64,000 bases of DNA, taken from assembly GCF_002846365.1 (NCBI RefSeq), contig NZ_PJMW01000001.1:186001-250000 (forward strand). The letters run 5' to 3'. Numbering within the stretch: the stretch's first letter is position 1; each line of letters opens with the position of its first letter. A program made the position numbers and the translations under genes. The notes beneath the pieces were generated by a model. It did not search any database. It worked only from the letters and a program-made list of their open reading frames with translations, and was not told the DNA's origin. Below, piece after piece: positions 7,698 through 15,036 of the stretch. The DNA comes from Nocardia fluminea (GTDB lineage Bacteria > Actinomycetota > Actinomycetes > Mycobacteriales > Mycobacteriaceae).

Positions 7698-8879
7698 ATG
7701 ACAAACCCACCCGACCATGCTGCCGGGCAGCGAAAACCGCGTAGCGCAGCATCATTCACCGGCCAACTGGTCACGCCTTTCAATGACAATGTGGCGAGGT
7801 GCGATGTTTTGGCGGACACGCCGATCGCACCGAAACTCGCACCAATTACCCAGAAATCCCTCGAGATCGCACAAGAGATGCTCGACGGACGCGACGTCAC
7901 AGACAGCCTCAAAGAACTCGCGATCCTCGCTTCCGGATCGGCATGCGACGGCGTACCCATCGACCTTATCCTGCACAGCTTCCATGAAGGCCTACAGATC
8001 CTTATGAGCGGGATGTTCGTCCGAGATCAGGATTGCACCCGAGAGGCGGTGCTCGACGGATTTCAGTTCGCCCTCACAATCAGTGATCAGCTCTGCATGA
8101 TCGTTGCTCACGCGTACATCGGCGAGCACGGCGGAGCGACATTCGGACCGGACGCAGAGCGGACTCTCACTTCCGCACTGCTGGCCGGACAGTGGACGCC
8201 CTCCATCGCCCGCAAATGCGGCATCACCGTCGCAGACAGCTACTCGGTGCTCGCCATATCAATTCGAGAGAACCCGAACTCCGGGATCGCCTTTCACTAC
8301 CTGCGCAGGTTGCGAAAAGCCCTCAACCGACACAGCGACGGCCAAGGTTTGGCGCGGCTGTCCATCGACGGCGGGACCGTTCTCATCCCGACCGAAGCGG
8401 TGGCCGAGCACGAACTCGACGCGCTGGTCGCAGCGCTGGCGGGAGCGGCACAGGTCGAGCTCGTCGCAGCAGTGGTGTCGGCGCCCACCGCGGATATCGC
8501 CTCAGCAGCGAAAACCGCACACGAAATACTCGATGCGGTCGAGCGGCTCGCCTGCGCACCGGGCCTCTATCGATTCGGTGAACTAGCACTGGAATACCAG
8601 CTTTCGCGGCCAGGACCAGGTCTTTCCCGGCTCGGCGAATTATTGGCGCCGCTGGAGCAGTATCCCGAATTGCGGGAAACACTGCGGGTGCACATCGCCA
8701 GCAACTTGAACCGGGCGCAGACCGCACGAATCATGAATATCCACGCCAATACCGTCGATTACCGACTCCGCCGCATTGCCCGGCTCACCGGGCTCAACCC
8801 GGCGCGGGCAACGGATCTGTGGCAGCTGCGGTCGGCGATGGTCGCCCGAGACTGCCGCGACGACGGTCCGGAAAACTGA
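7698..8879 (+). CDS. PucR/CdaR-type transcriptional regulator
   Basis: A 393-residue protein from ATG 7698, with GGAAAGG about ten bases upstream; in-frame codons before this read as non-coding. The last 70 residues are the PucR C-terminal helix-turn-helix: LAPLEQYPELRETLRVHI, then NRAQTARIMNIHANTVDYRL and RRIARLTGLNP. The middle resembles the GGDEF-like PucR domain, with no known ligand pocket. PucR-type proteins in actinobacteria often regulate catabolic genes. This one interrupts the tat genes: tatC ends 399 bases upstream and tatB begins 14 bases downstream, so it is probably cotranscribed with tatB and hemC and may control them or lcp. Confidence 0.87.
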   Translation: MTNPPDHAAGQRKPRSAASFTGQLVTPFNDNVARCDVLADTPIAPKLAPITQKSLEIAQEMLDGRDVTDSLKELAILASGSACDGVPIDLILHSFHEGLQILMSGMFVRDQDCTREAVLDGFQFALTISDQLCMIVAHAYIGEHGGATFGPDAERTLTSALLAGQWTPSIARKCGITVADSYSVLAISIRENPNSGIAFHYLRRLRKALNRHSDGQGLARLSIDGGTVLIPTEAVAEHELDALVAALAGAAQVELVAAVVSAPTADIASAAKTAHEILDAVERLACAPGLYRFGELALEYQLSRPGPGLSRLGELLAPLEQYPELRETLRVHIASNLNRAQTARIMNIHANTVDYRLRRIARLTGLNPARATDLWQLRSAMVARDCRDDGPEN

Positions 8880-8893
8880 TGGAGTCCACGTAG

Positions 8894-9304
8894 ATGTTCA
8901 GCAACATCGGGTGGAGCGAGACGATCATTCTCGTCGTCGCCGCCCTCATCATCATCGGCCCGGAGCGCCTGCCCGGCGCACTGCGCTGGACGATCGACAG
9001 CATGCGCCAACTGCGAGACTTCGCCGGCGGCGCGACGACACACTTGAAGCAGCAAATCGGCCCGGAGTTCGAAGAACTTCGAAAACCCCTCGCCGAGCTC
9101 AACAAAATGCGCGGCATGTCGCCTCGATCGCTGCTCACCCAGCATCTCTTCGATGGCGACGATTCGATGCTGCGTGACATCGAAGGTGCGCTACCCACCA
9201 CAGACGATCTCAACGCGGTCGGCAAGCCAGGTCCCGGCGCCTCAGCGACCGAACCACCCGCATCGTCGGTACCGCACGGGTGGCAAGACACCGACTACAC
9301 CTGA
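8894..9304 (+). CDS. tatB: Sec-independent translocase TatB
   Basis: A 136-residue protein with the TatB N-terminus: [20 protein letters not shown] and [12 protein letters not shown]. The short membrane helix (residues 8-22), the GPERLP hinge and a long amphipathic helix to about residue 75 match TatB, which pairs with TatC to receive twin-arginine substrates. Like mycobacterial TatB, it starts with MF-NIGW-E. It lies 14 bases after the PucR-type gene, so the two are probably cotranscribed. The C-terminal third is disordered and poorly conserved. Confidence 0.9.
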   Translation: MFSNIGWSETIILVVAALIIIGPERLPGALRWTIDSMRQLRDFAGGATTHLKQQIGPEFEELRKPLAELNKMRGMSPRSLLTQHLFDGDDSMLRDIEGALPTTDDLNAVGKPGPGASATEPPASSVPHGWQDTDYT

Positions 9305-9416
9305 CAGGTCCATTCCCCGTGTTCCATATGCCATATTCAGCAGTAATCGGCAGCGAGACTTCATATAACGCCACTGTGAGCCGGAAAATACACCAGACCA
9401 AGAGCAAGGATCCACG

Positions 9417-10346
9417 ATGCCTCGTGCACGCAGAATTCGGATATCAACACGTTCGAGCCCAATGGCTGTTCACCAGGCCGAACAAGTGGCAGCAGGCCTC
9501 CATCGGCTCGGCGCCGAAACCGAGCTGATCAAACTCACGACAGCGGGTGATCGGTGGATGGGCGACCTAGCGCTGCTCGGCGGTAAGGGTGCGTTCGTCA
9601 AGGAAATCGACAGTGCGCTGCTCGACAACCAGGCCGATATCGCCGTGCACTGCCTGAAGGATATTCCCGGCGACGTCCCCATCCCGCTGGGATTGACCTT
9701 CGCCGCCTACCTGGCTCGGGAAGATTTCCGCGATGCCGTGATCAGCCGCACCGGCGCCGTACTGTCCGACCTTCCCCCCGGCGCGAGGGTCGGCACGAGT
9801 TCCGTCCGCCGAACAGCGCAACTGCGACTCCGTCGCCCTCAGCTCGATATCCAGCCGCTGCGCGGCAACGTCAACACCAGACTGGCACGCCTCGACGAGG
9901 GGCACTTCGACGCGATCATCGCCGCGGTGTCGGGCCTTCGACGGGTCCGTCAGCAGCATCGGATCACCGAGACCCTCACCGTTGAGCACATGTGCCCGCC
10001 GGTCGGTGCGGGAATCATCGTGCTGCAGTGCCGTGCGGACGATGACGAGGTGAGGCAGCTCGCCGCTCAGTTGGACCATCCTGGTACCCGTCGCCAGGCC
10101 ACGGCCGAACGAGCGATGCTGCACGCCCTGCAAGGACATTGCAACTCACCGATCGCAGGCCTGGCGACTGACGCCGCAGATGGCCGGATCATGCTGCGGG
10201 GCAGCGTCTTCTCCGCGGACGGATCGCGATGGCTCGACGCCCAGGACTGGGGTGTCGACGATGATCCGGAGGCCTTGGGGTTCTTCATCGGGTCGAACCT
10301 GCTGCGGCAGGGGGCTCGTCGATTGATCGACGACATTCCGCACTGA
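9417..10346 (+). CDS. hemC: Hydroxymethylbilane synthase (porphobilinogen deaminase)
   Basis: A 309-residue enzyme that joins four porphobilinogens into hydroxymethylbilane, an early step of haem synthesis. ATG 9417 has AGCAAGGA six bases upstream. The substrate-binding N-terminus (RIRISTRSSPMAVHQAEQV), the catalytic Asp in AVHCLKDIPGDVP (D82), VGTSSVRRTAQL and LRGNVNTRL are all present. C242 in ALQGHCNSPIAG matches the cysteine that carries the dipyrromethane cofactor. It is not beside hemA, hemD or hemB here, as main actinobacterial hemC genes usually are, so it may be a second copy. Its position after lcp and the tat genes suggests extra haem supply for Lcp; this is inference. Confidence 0.93.
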   Translation: MPRARRIRISTRSSPMAVHQAEQVAAGLHRLGAETELIKLTTAGDRWMGDLALLGGKGAFVKEIDSALLDNQADIAVHCLKDIPGDVPIPLGLTFAAYLAREDFRDAVISRTGAVLSDLPPGARVGTSSVRRTAQLRLRRPQLDIQPLRGNVNTRLARLDEGHFDAIIAAVSGLRRVRQQHRITETLTVEHMCPPVGAGIIVLQCRADDDEVRQLAAQLDHPGTRRQATAERAMLHALQGHCNSPIAGLATDAADGRIMLRGSVFSADGSRWLDAQDWGVDDDPEALGFFIGSNLLRQGARRLIDDIPH

Positions 10347-10882
10347 TCTCTGCACCTACCGAGTCACCGTCGATGCTTCGGCATCGCCCGGCGACCCTCC
10401 GTCAAAAGCCTGACCCGCGCAGCGATACCCACCGCGATCGCCAGGTTCGATCCGGACAGTGGTGCGATCCGCGCCGAGAACGGCAGGTCACCGGGATCGA
10501 ACTGCGACTTACCGACTTCGCCGATGAAGTCGAGAACGCAAAGCTCGCAACAGCTTTCGCTGGTGTCGCAACTGCGACCTCCGCCAAGCTCGGCGAGCCG
10601 ACAGCGCGCGTCGCCTGTCCGCCCGTACAGTACCGCTGGTCGGGGGCCGAGGCCACAGTCGGGCTCGAACACGTGCCGCCTCGGTGTGGCTGTATATCTG
10701 GTCACCAATGCGCGGCTGGCCTTCGATGATCGCAATATCGCACTCGACGAGCAGGCCTACTGTGACCGACTGGGGCGAGTTCGCCCATGGGCTCGCCGCT
10801 GAGCTCCCTAGCTGGTAGGCGCCGTGACGATCGGGTCAGCGAGTCAACGGGACGCGCAGGTGATCCATGGACCGCGTTCTGG
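10347..10882. other. Intergenic gap, possible decayed coding sequence
   Basis: These 536 bases lie between the convergent hemC and ESX operon ends. Both strands have open stretches, but none has a good ribosome site or a recognisable family. At 10762 a GTG frame reads VTDWGEFAHGLAAELPSW before a stop, similar in style to the start of small ESX-linked chaperone-like proteins, so a truncated relic is possible. I cannot support a gene. Confidence 0.4.
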
Positions 10883-11686
10883 TCATTCCTCGGTTTCGCT
10901 ATGCGATTCCATACGGGTGAGAATTTCCTCGATCCGGTCGCGCACCCAGAGGCCCAGTAGGTCGCTGCTCATGGCTCTAGCGACCGGGTCAGGGTCGTCC
11001 AGCGGGATCACGTAACGCCCGTCGTCGGGAAGGTCGCGCCACAACAGGCCCGCTTCGATCCGTCCGCGGGGTCCGTATTTCGAGCGGCCTTGCAGCACTT
11101 TGACGATGCCGGTGCTGAGAGCGGGGGTGGCGAAAAACCCGGCGCTGCGGGCGGAGTCGTCGCTGGGGCCGTCATCGTCATCGGCGATGCTGGACACCGA
11201 ACGGTCGCGCTCCTGTGTCGGTGTGCTGTCGGGGAGCGACAGCGCGATGTCGGCAAGTTTGCCCGCGCCGCAGCTCGGGAGTAGTCCGATTACGGTGTCG
11301 GCCAGGGAATACGGGTCGCATTCGACGGCGTCGAAACCGCCGCTGTGCGCGAGGGTTTCACCCGGGCGCTGGGTGATCACGTAGCCGCGTGCCCGATGCC
11401 GGATCGCGTGCACCCGGACGCGGGCCGCGGGATTTCCGAAATCCTCGTCGTTCCACGCGTGCGCGACGACGAAGACGTCGGGTTTGGCGATCGCGCCGGC
11501 CAAGGCGTCGAGATCGTGGTCGAGTCGGCGTCGCAATTGCTGGCGGACCTGCGATTTCTCCCGCTCGTAGTCCTCTTCGAGACGGGTGCGGCTGGTGAAG
11601 ATGAACGGTGCGGGCAGTTCGCCCCGCCGGACGTCCTCGCAGAGGAGATTGAATTCCAGGTCGGTGAATTCCCAGGTCTGGCTCAT
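10883..11686 (-). CDS. EspG-family ESX secretion-associated protein
   Basis: A 267-residue protein with the EspG layout. The N-terminus MSQTWEFTDLEFNLLCEDV matches the usual W-x-F-T-x-x-E-F start. A mid segment (ARVRVHAIRHRARGYVITQRP) and a C-terminal part (GRIEAGLLWRDLPDDGRYVI, then PLDDPDPVARAMSSDLL) resemble the family's late strands. EspG proteins are cytosolic chaperones that bind PE/PPE-type substrates for a type VII (ESX) secretion machine. Its ATG overlaps the stop of the upstream large gene by four bases, so the two are translationally coupled, which fits chaperone and client. No ESX core gene (eccB, eccC, eccD, mycP) is in the window. Confidence 0.75.
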   Translation of the reverse strand: MSQTWEFTDLEFNLLCEDVRRGELPAPFIFTSRTRLEEDYEREKSQVRQQLRRRLDHDLDALAGAIAKPDVFVVAHAWNDEDFGNPAARVRVHAIRHRARGYVITQRPGETLAHSGGFDAVECDPYSLADTVIGLLPSCGAGKLADIALSLPDSTPTQERDRSVSSIADDDDGPSDDSARSAGFFATPALSTGIVKVLQGRSKYGPRGRIEAGLLWRDLPDDGRYVIPLDDPDPVARAMSSDLLGLWVRDRIEEILTRMESHSETEE

Positions 11687-14124
11687 GAGTCGGCCACCGG
11701 TCGCACTCGGTCGGGCATCGGGCCCAGCGCTTCGTCGAGGTGGACTCTCGACTGCAGATATCGGGCAGGCTTGTGCCCGCCGCCGGCGTTCTGTCCCGCA
11801 CCGGCGGCGGCGGGCGGCATCATGGGCATCCCGCCGCCGGGCATGCCGTCGGTCCGGGCAGCGGCGGCCGCGGCGGGATAGACCGGCTGTTCGGCACCGG
11901 GCAGCCCCGCGCGCGGGTACAGCGCGGTGCTGGCTTGTTGGGTCGGAGATTCCAGTGAAATGGCACCGACTCCGCCGCCGCCTGTCCCCGCACCGCCCGC
12001 GCCCGCACCACCCGCACCGGCGGCATCGACTGGGGAAAGCCCCGCCGCAGCAGCCAGAGCGTTCGGATCGAACTGCTGTAGCAGGTCTTGCATCTGCTGT
12101 GCGCCCGGTAGTGCGCTACCTAGTTGGGTGAGCGAATCCAGCCCCTGGGTCAGCGCTTTCCCTATTTGGCCGAGGAAGTCGCTACCCGCGGAAGCAAGTG
12201 AACTCGCCATTCCGCCGGCGCCCGATGCCGCGTCCTGCGAGGCGATCCCGGCCCCGGCGGACGACAGGCCGCTCGTTGCACCGGTCGCCGCCGCGAGCGC
12301 ATGCTCGTCCAACGCGGCCGGGAGATTCTCCAGCACCGAGCGCACCCCCGCCGGGTCCACACCGCTGAGTTCGGCGAGCGCTTTCTCGTCGACCACGTCG
12401 GGGATGCTGTCCAGAATCGACCGCACCTGTTCCGGTGGCAGCCCGGACAGCGTCGAGAGGGCGTCCTCGTCGAGGAGTCCGGGCAGGTTGTCGAGGACCG
12501 ACCCCACCTGTGCGGGGTCCGCACCCACCGCTGCGGCGAGGGCGTCCCCGAGGGATGCCGTGTCCGCACCGGAACCCTTACTGCCCGATTTCGACGGTTT
12601 CCCGCCCGATGCCCCACCCGCACCGGAAGCTCCTCGCGGCAGCGGAGCCGAACCGAGAGAGGAGACCGACGGCATACCGGCACCTGCGGCGGATGCCACC
12701 TCTTCGGCGGAAGGCAAGCTACTGCGCGGGAAAGGCGAACTTCCCGATCCGCCTGCCGAACGTGTGGGCATTGCACCGACCCCGCCTGCGGGAGCGACAC
12801 CTCCACCCGCGGTTCCGCCCATCGCGCCCGCCCCGGTTCCCGCGCCCGCGCCGGTTCCCGCGGCCGCGGCGTCGTAGCCCGCAGTCTGGGTTTCGGCTCC
12901 GGGCAGACCGGCCCCGGACCCGGCGCCGCCGCTTGTCTGCTGGCCCGGCAGGGTTTGGCCGCGATAGTCATCGCCGTATCCCTGCGAGCCATATCCTGGG
13001 GGTCCATACCCCTGGCCGCCGTACCCTTGGCCGCCGTAAGTCTGGTCGCCATAACCGCTACCCGCGGGATCCGAGCCGGGGGCGCCCTGTTGTCCGCCGC
13101 CCTGCCCGTACTCACCACCGCCCGGCACATTCTGCCCCGAACCCGGGGCGGGTTGTGGAGTGGCGATCGGTCCGTCGACTGCCGGAATCACCGACACCGT
13201 GTTCTTCATGCCCTCGCCGTAATGCTTCTGCCACTCGTCGCGATACCGCCTGGTCACTCGTCCGGGGCAACAGTCGCCCGCATCCGAGGTCGCGGGCATG
13301 CTCAGTTTGGTGAGATGCAGCCACTGCGCGGTGTAGTCGAGGTTCTGGCTCATGGCGATCATCGAATTGACCAGCGGTTGCACACCGTTGGAGTAGTTCG
13401 TGACCGCGCTCGCGGCCGCGCTCGCGCCCTGGCCCTCCCAGCCATCGGTACCCGCCGAGATCACCGTGACGAAATTGTTCAGCCTGCTGAGCAGGTCGGT
13501 GGACAGGGAGTGCCAGGTTCCCGCGGCCGCGAGCACCGGCTGCGGATCGAGATCGCGGCCCAGTTCGTACATCTCGGTGAAGCTGAGACTGTCCTTGTTC
13601 TCGATGCTGGCTGTGGCGCCGGTATCCTTCGCGCCCTGGTAATCCTTCAACGACGACGGGAAACTCTCGGCCTTGAAGGGCGACGGATTGCCGAAGGTGG
13701 CGTCGGGGGCACCAGAGGCCGCGGTGCCCGGTGTGTACGGGGCTGCCGCGGTAGGCATCTTCAGTTCGCCGAGCGTCTTGATGTTGTCTCTGGAGTTGTC
13801 GTCGGTGCCCACGTACGTCTTGCCCGCGGCGATGTAGGTTTCGCCCATATCGGTGACGATCTTCGCGTGGTCATTGAGGATGGTGAACAAGCGGGAACCC
13901 TTGTTACTGAACACCATCGCCAGCTGCGTGCCGGAGGTCAAGGTGCCGATGGGCGCGAAATTGTTGAGTCGCAGATCGGTCACCGCGGCACTCATCCCGA
14001 GTAGATCGTCGACCAGACCGGCGCAGGCTTTGGCCGCGGCCAAAGCCTTGGCCGGGTCGAACGCCAGATATCCCGCCTTCGCCTGGTTCTCCAGGCCGGA
14101 CCAGGTGTTCGGTTCGAGGGCCAT
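11683..14124 (-). CDS. Large PPE/WXG-like ESX substrate with repeats
   Basis: An 813-residue protein with no signal peptide. Residues 1-300 are mostly helical and resemble the N-terminal WXG/PPE-type domain of ESX substrates, with W-x-G at DGWEGQGASA near 235. Residues about 330-420 are Gly/Tyr/Gln-rich (QTYGGQGYGGQGYGPPGYGS), and 420-490 are Ala/Gly-rich. Residues about 520-610 hold three tandem 27-residue helical repeats. The C-terminus is again Gly/Ala/Pro-rich. It looks like a secreted or surface-exposed scaffold. It ends in an ATGA overlap with the EspG-like gene. The exact function is unknown; the architecture is clear but the PPE relationship is a judgement by eye. Confidence 0.75.
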   Translation of the reverse strand: MALEPNTWSGLENQAKAGYLAFDPAKALAAAKACAGLVDDLLGMSAAVTDLRLNNFAPIGTLTSGTQLAMVFSNKGSRLFTILNDHAKIVTDMGETYIAAGKTYVGTDDNSRDNIKTLGELKMPTAAAPYTPGTAASGAPDATFGNPSPFKAESFPSSLKDYQGAKDTGATASIENKDSLSFTEMYELGRDLDPQPVLAAAGTWHSLSTDLLSRLNNFVTVISAGTDGWEGQGASAAASAVTNYSNGVQPLVNSMIAMSQNLDYTAQWLHLTKLSMPATSDAGDCCPGRVTRRYRDEWQKHYGEGMKNTVSVIPAVDGPIATPQPAPGSGQNVPGGGEYGQGGGQQGAPGSDPAGSGYGDQTYGGQGYGGQGYGPPGYGSQGYGDDYRGQTLPGQQTSGGAGSGAGLPGAETQTAGYDAAAAGTGAGAGTGAGAMGGTAGGGVAPAGGVGAMPTRSAGGSGSSPFPRSSLPSAEEVASAAGAGMPSVSSLGSAPLPRGASGAGGASGGKPSKSGSKGSGADTASLGDALAAAVGADPAQVGSVLDNLPGLLDEDALSTLSGLPPEQVRSILDSIPDVVDEKALAELSGVDPAGVRSVLENLPAALDEHALAAATGATSGLSSAGAGIASQDAASGAGGMASSLASAGSDFLGQIGKALTQGLDSLTQLGSALPGAQQMQDLLQQFDPNALAAAAGLSPVDAAGAGGAGAGGAGTGGGGVGAISLESPTQQASTALYPRAGLPGAEQPVYPAAAAAARTDGMPGGGMPMMPPAAAGAGQNAGGGHKPARYLQSRVHLDEALGPMPDRVRPVADS
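12281..12555 (-). repeat. Three 27-residue helical repeats inside the ESX substrate
   Basis: Coding repeats of 81 bases, read on the minus strand: ALAAAVGADPAQVGSVLDNL, ALSTLSGLPPEQVRSILDSI and ALAELSGVDPAGVRSVLENL, each followed by P, a short hydrophobic turn and (L/V)DE. A fourth copy starts (HALAAATG) and then breaks off. The period is exactly 27 residues with conserved Ala-Leu, G-x-(D/P)P and V-x-S-(V/I)-L positions, suggesting a stacked helix-turn-helix solenoid. I do not recognise a named repeat family. Confidence 0.85.
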
Positions 14125-14186
14125 CGTCGCCTTCCTTCGCCGGGAATCGGGTTCCCGCTTCGTCTGAAAATCCGCGTGCGGGTGTG

Positions 14187-14660
14187 TCAGTCGTCGTTGT
14201 CAGCGACCGCGGAGCGGGGACCAGCGATGCCGGAACCGTCCGTCGGCCACCGGGTGTGATCAGGCAAAACCGTCGGTGGGGCAGGCGCGGTCGGTAGCAT
14301 CGCGCCCAGATCAGGTGCGCCCTCGATGATCTCGGAAAGTTTCGGCAGCGCGTCGCGCCGTTCGAGCAGCGGCGTCATCAATTCCCTGCTGCGACCGGCT
14401 ACGTCGGCGGCCGCGGATTGGACGGCTGCCGTCAGGTTCGTGGCGATCTCCTCGAGGCTCAGGTCGAGGACGTCGTCGGCGAATTTCGTGGCGATCAGGA
14501 GCCCATCGGCGTTCACTGTCACTTCGATGCGCTTATCGCACGCGGTCGCTGTGGCCGTGAGGAGCGCGCGCTGCTTCTGAAGTTCGGCGATCCCGCGGAA
14601 CTGTTCTCCGAGGCCGTCGAGCATCGTCGCCATATCCGCACGCAAGCGGTCGTTCAACAT
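14187..14660 (-). CDS. YbaB/EbfC-like protein of the ESX operon
   Basis: A 157-residue protein from ATG 14660 (MLNDRLRADMATMLDGL). The middle, RIEVTVNADGLLIATKFADD and VLDLSLEEIATNLTAAVQSA, matches the YbaB/EbfC fold, with V-x-x-x-G-x-(V/L) strands followed by amphipathic helices. Actinobacterial ESX loci often carry such a protein in this position; family members bind nucleoid DNA or form small oligomers. The Pro-rich tail after residue 125 is extra. It lies 7 bases after the WXG100-like gene and 62 before the large substrate gene. Confidence 0.75.
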   Translation of the reverse strand: MLNDRLRADMATMLDGLGEQFRGIAELQKQRALLTATATACDKRIEVTVNADGLLIATKFADDVLDLSLEEIATNLTAAVQSAAADVAGRSRELMTPLLERRDALPKLSEIIEGAPDLGAMLPTAPAPPTVLPDHTRWPTDGSGIAGPRSAVADNDD

Positions 14661-14667
14661 GGGGCGC

Positions 14668-15009
14668 TCACGCCTTCCCTGGGCCGAGGTGCTCACTGGA
14701 GGCAAGGTCGGTGCCGGTGAGCGAGTTCGCTGCCTCACGCTGGCCCTTCGCCATATCGCTGAGGGTCTGCGCCGCCCCGGCGGCACCTTCGAGCAGGTTG
14801 TTGCGCGCCGCCATATAGCCCGTGGGGCTATCGGCGAATTTCTTGCCGCGCTTGTCGTTTCCCCACGGGAGGAAGGTGAGGTCGGCTTCTACCCCGGCGA
14901 GCGCGCCGCGGAGCTTGTCGGCTGCTGCGGTGACTTTCGTCGACAGCTCTTCGGTCAATTCCGATGCCTTGCGCAGTTTCTGGGGGTCGATCTCGACGCT
15001 TCCAGCCAT
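14668..15009 (-). CDS. WXG100-like ESX target protein
   Basis: A 113-residue helical-hairpin protein (MAGSVEIDPQKLRKASELTE) with a central turn FLPWGNDKRGKKFADSPTGY in which the W-G-x-D box stands in for WXG. The length and the two long amphipathic helices fit the WXG100/DUF2580 class secreted by type VII systems or acting as partner for the large neighbours. GGAAGGAG precedes the ATG. It is the second gene of the leftward operon, 27 bases after the 597-residue protein. Confidence 0.8.
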   Translation of the reverse strand: MAGSVEIDPQKLRKASELTEELSTKVTAAADKLRGALAGVEADLTFLPWGNDKRGKKFADSPTGYMAARNNLLEGAAGAAQTLSDMAKGQREAANSLTGTDLASSEHLGPGKA

Positions 15010-15036
15010 CGCACACTCCTTCCGAGATCGGTGGGG

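Noticed and set aside
10364..10735. Open frames on both strands between hemC and the EspG-like gene
   Set aside because: None has a ribosome site or recognisable domain; they may be decayed coding sequence.
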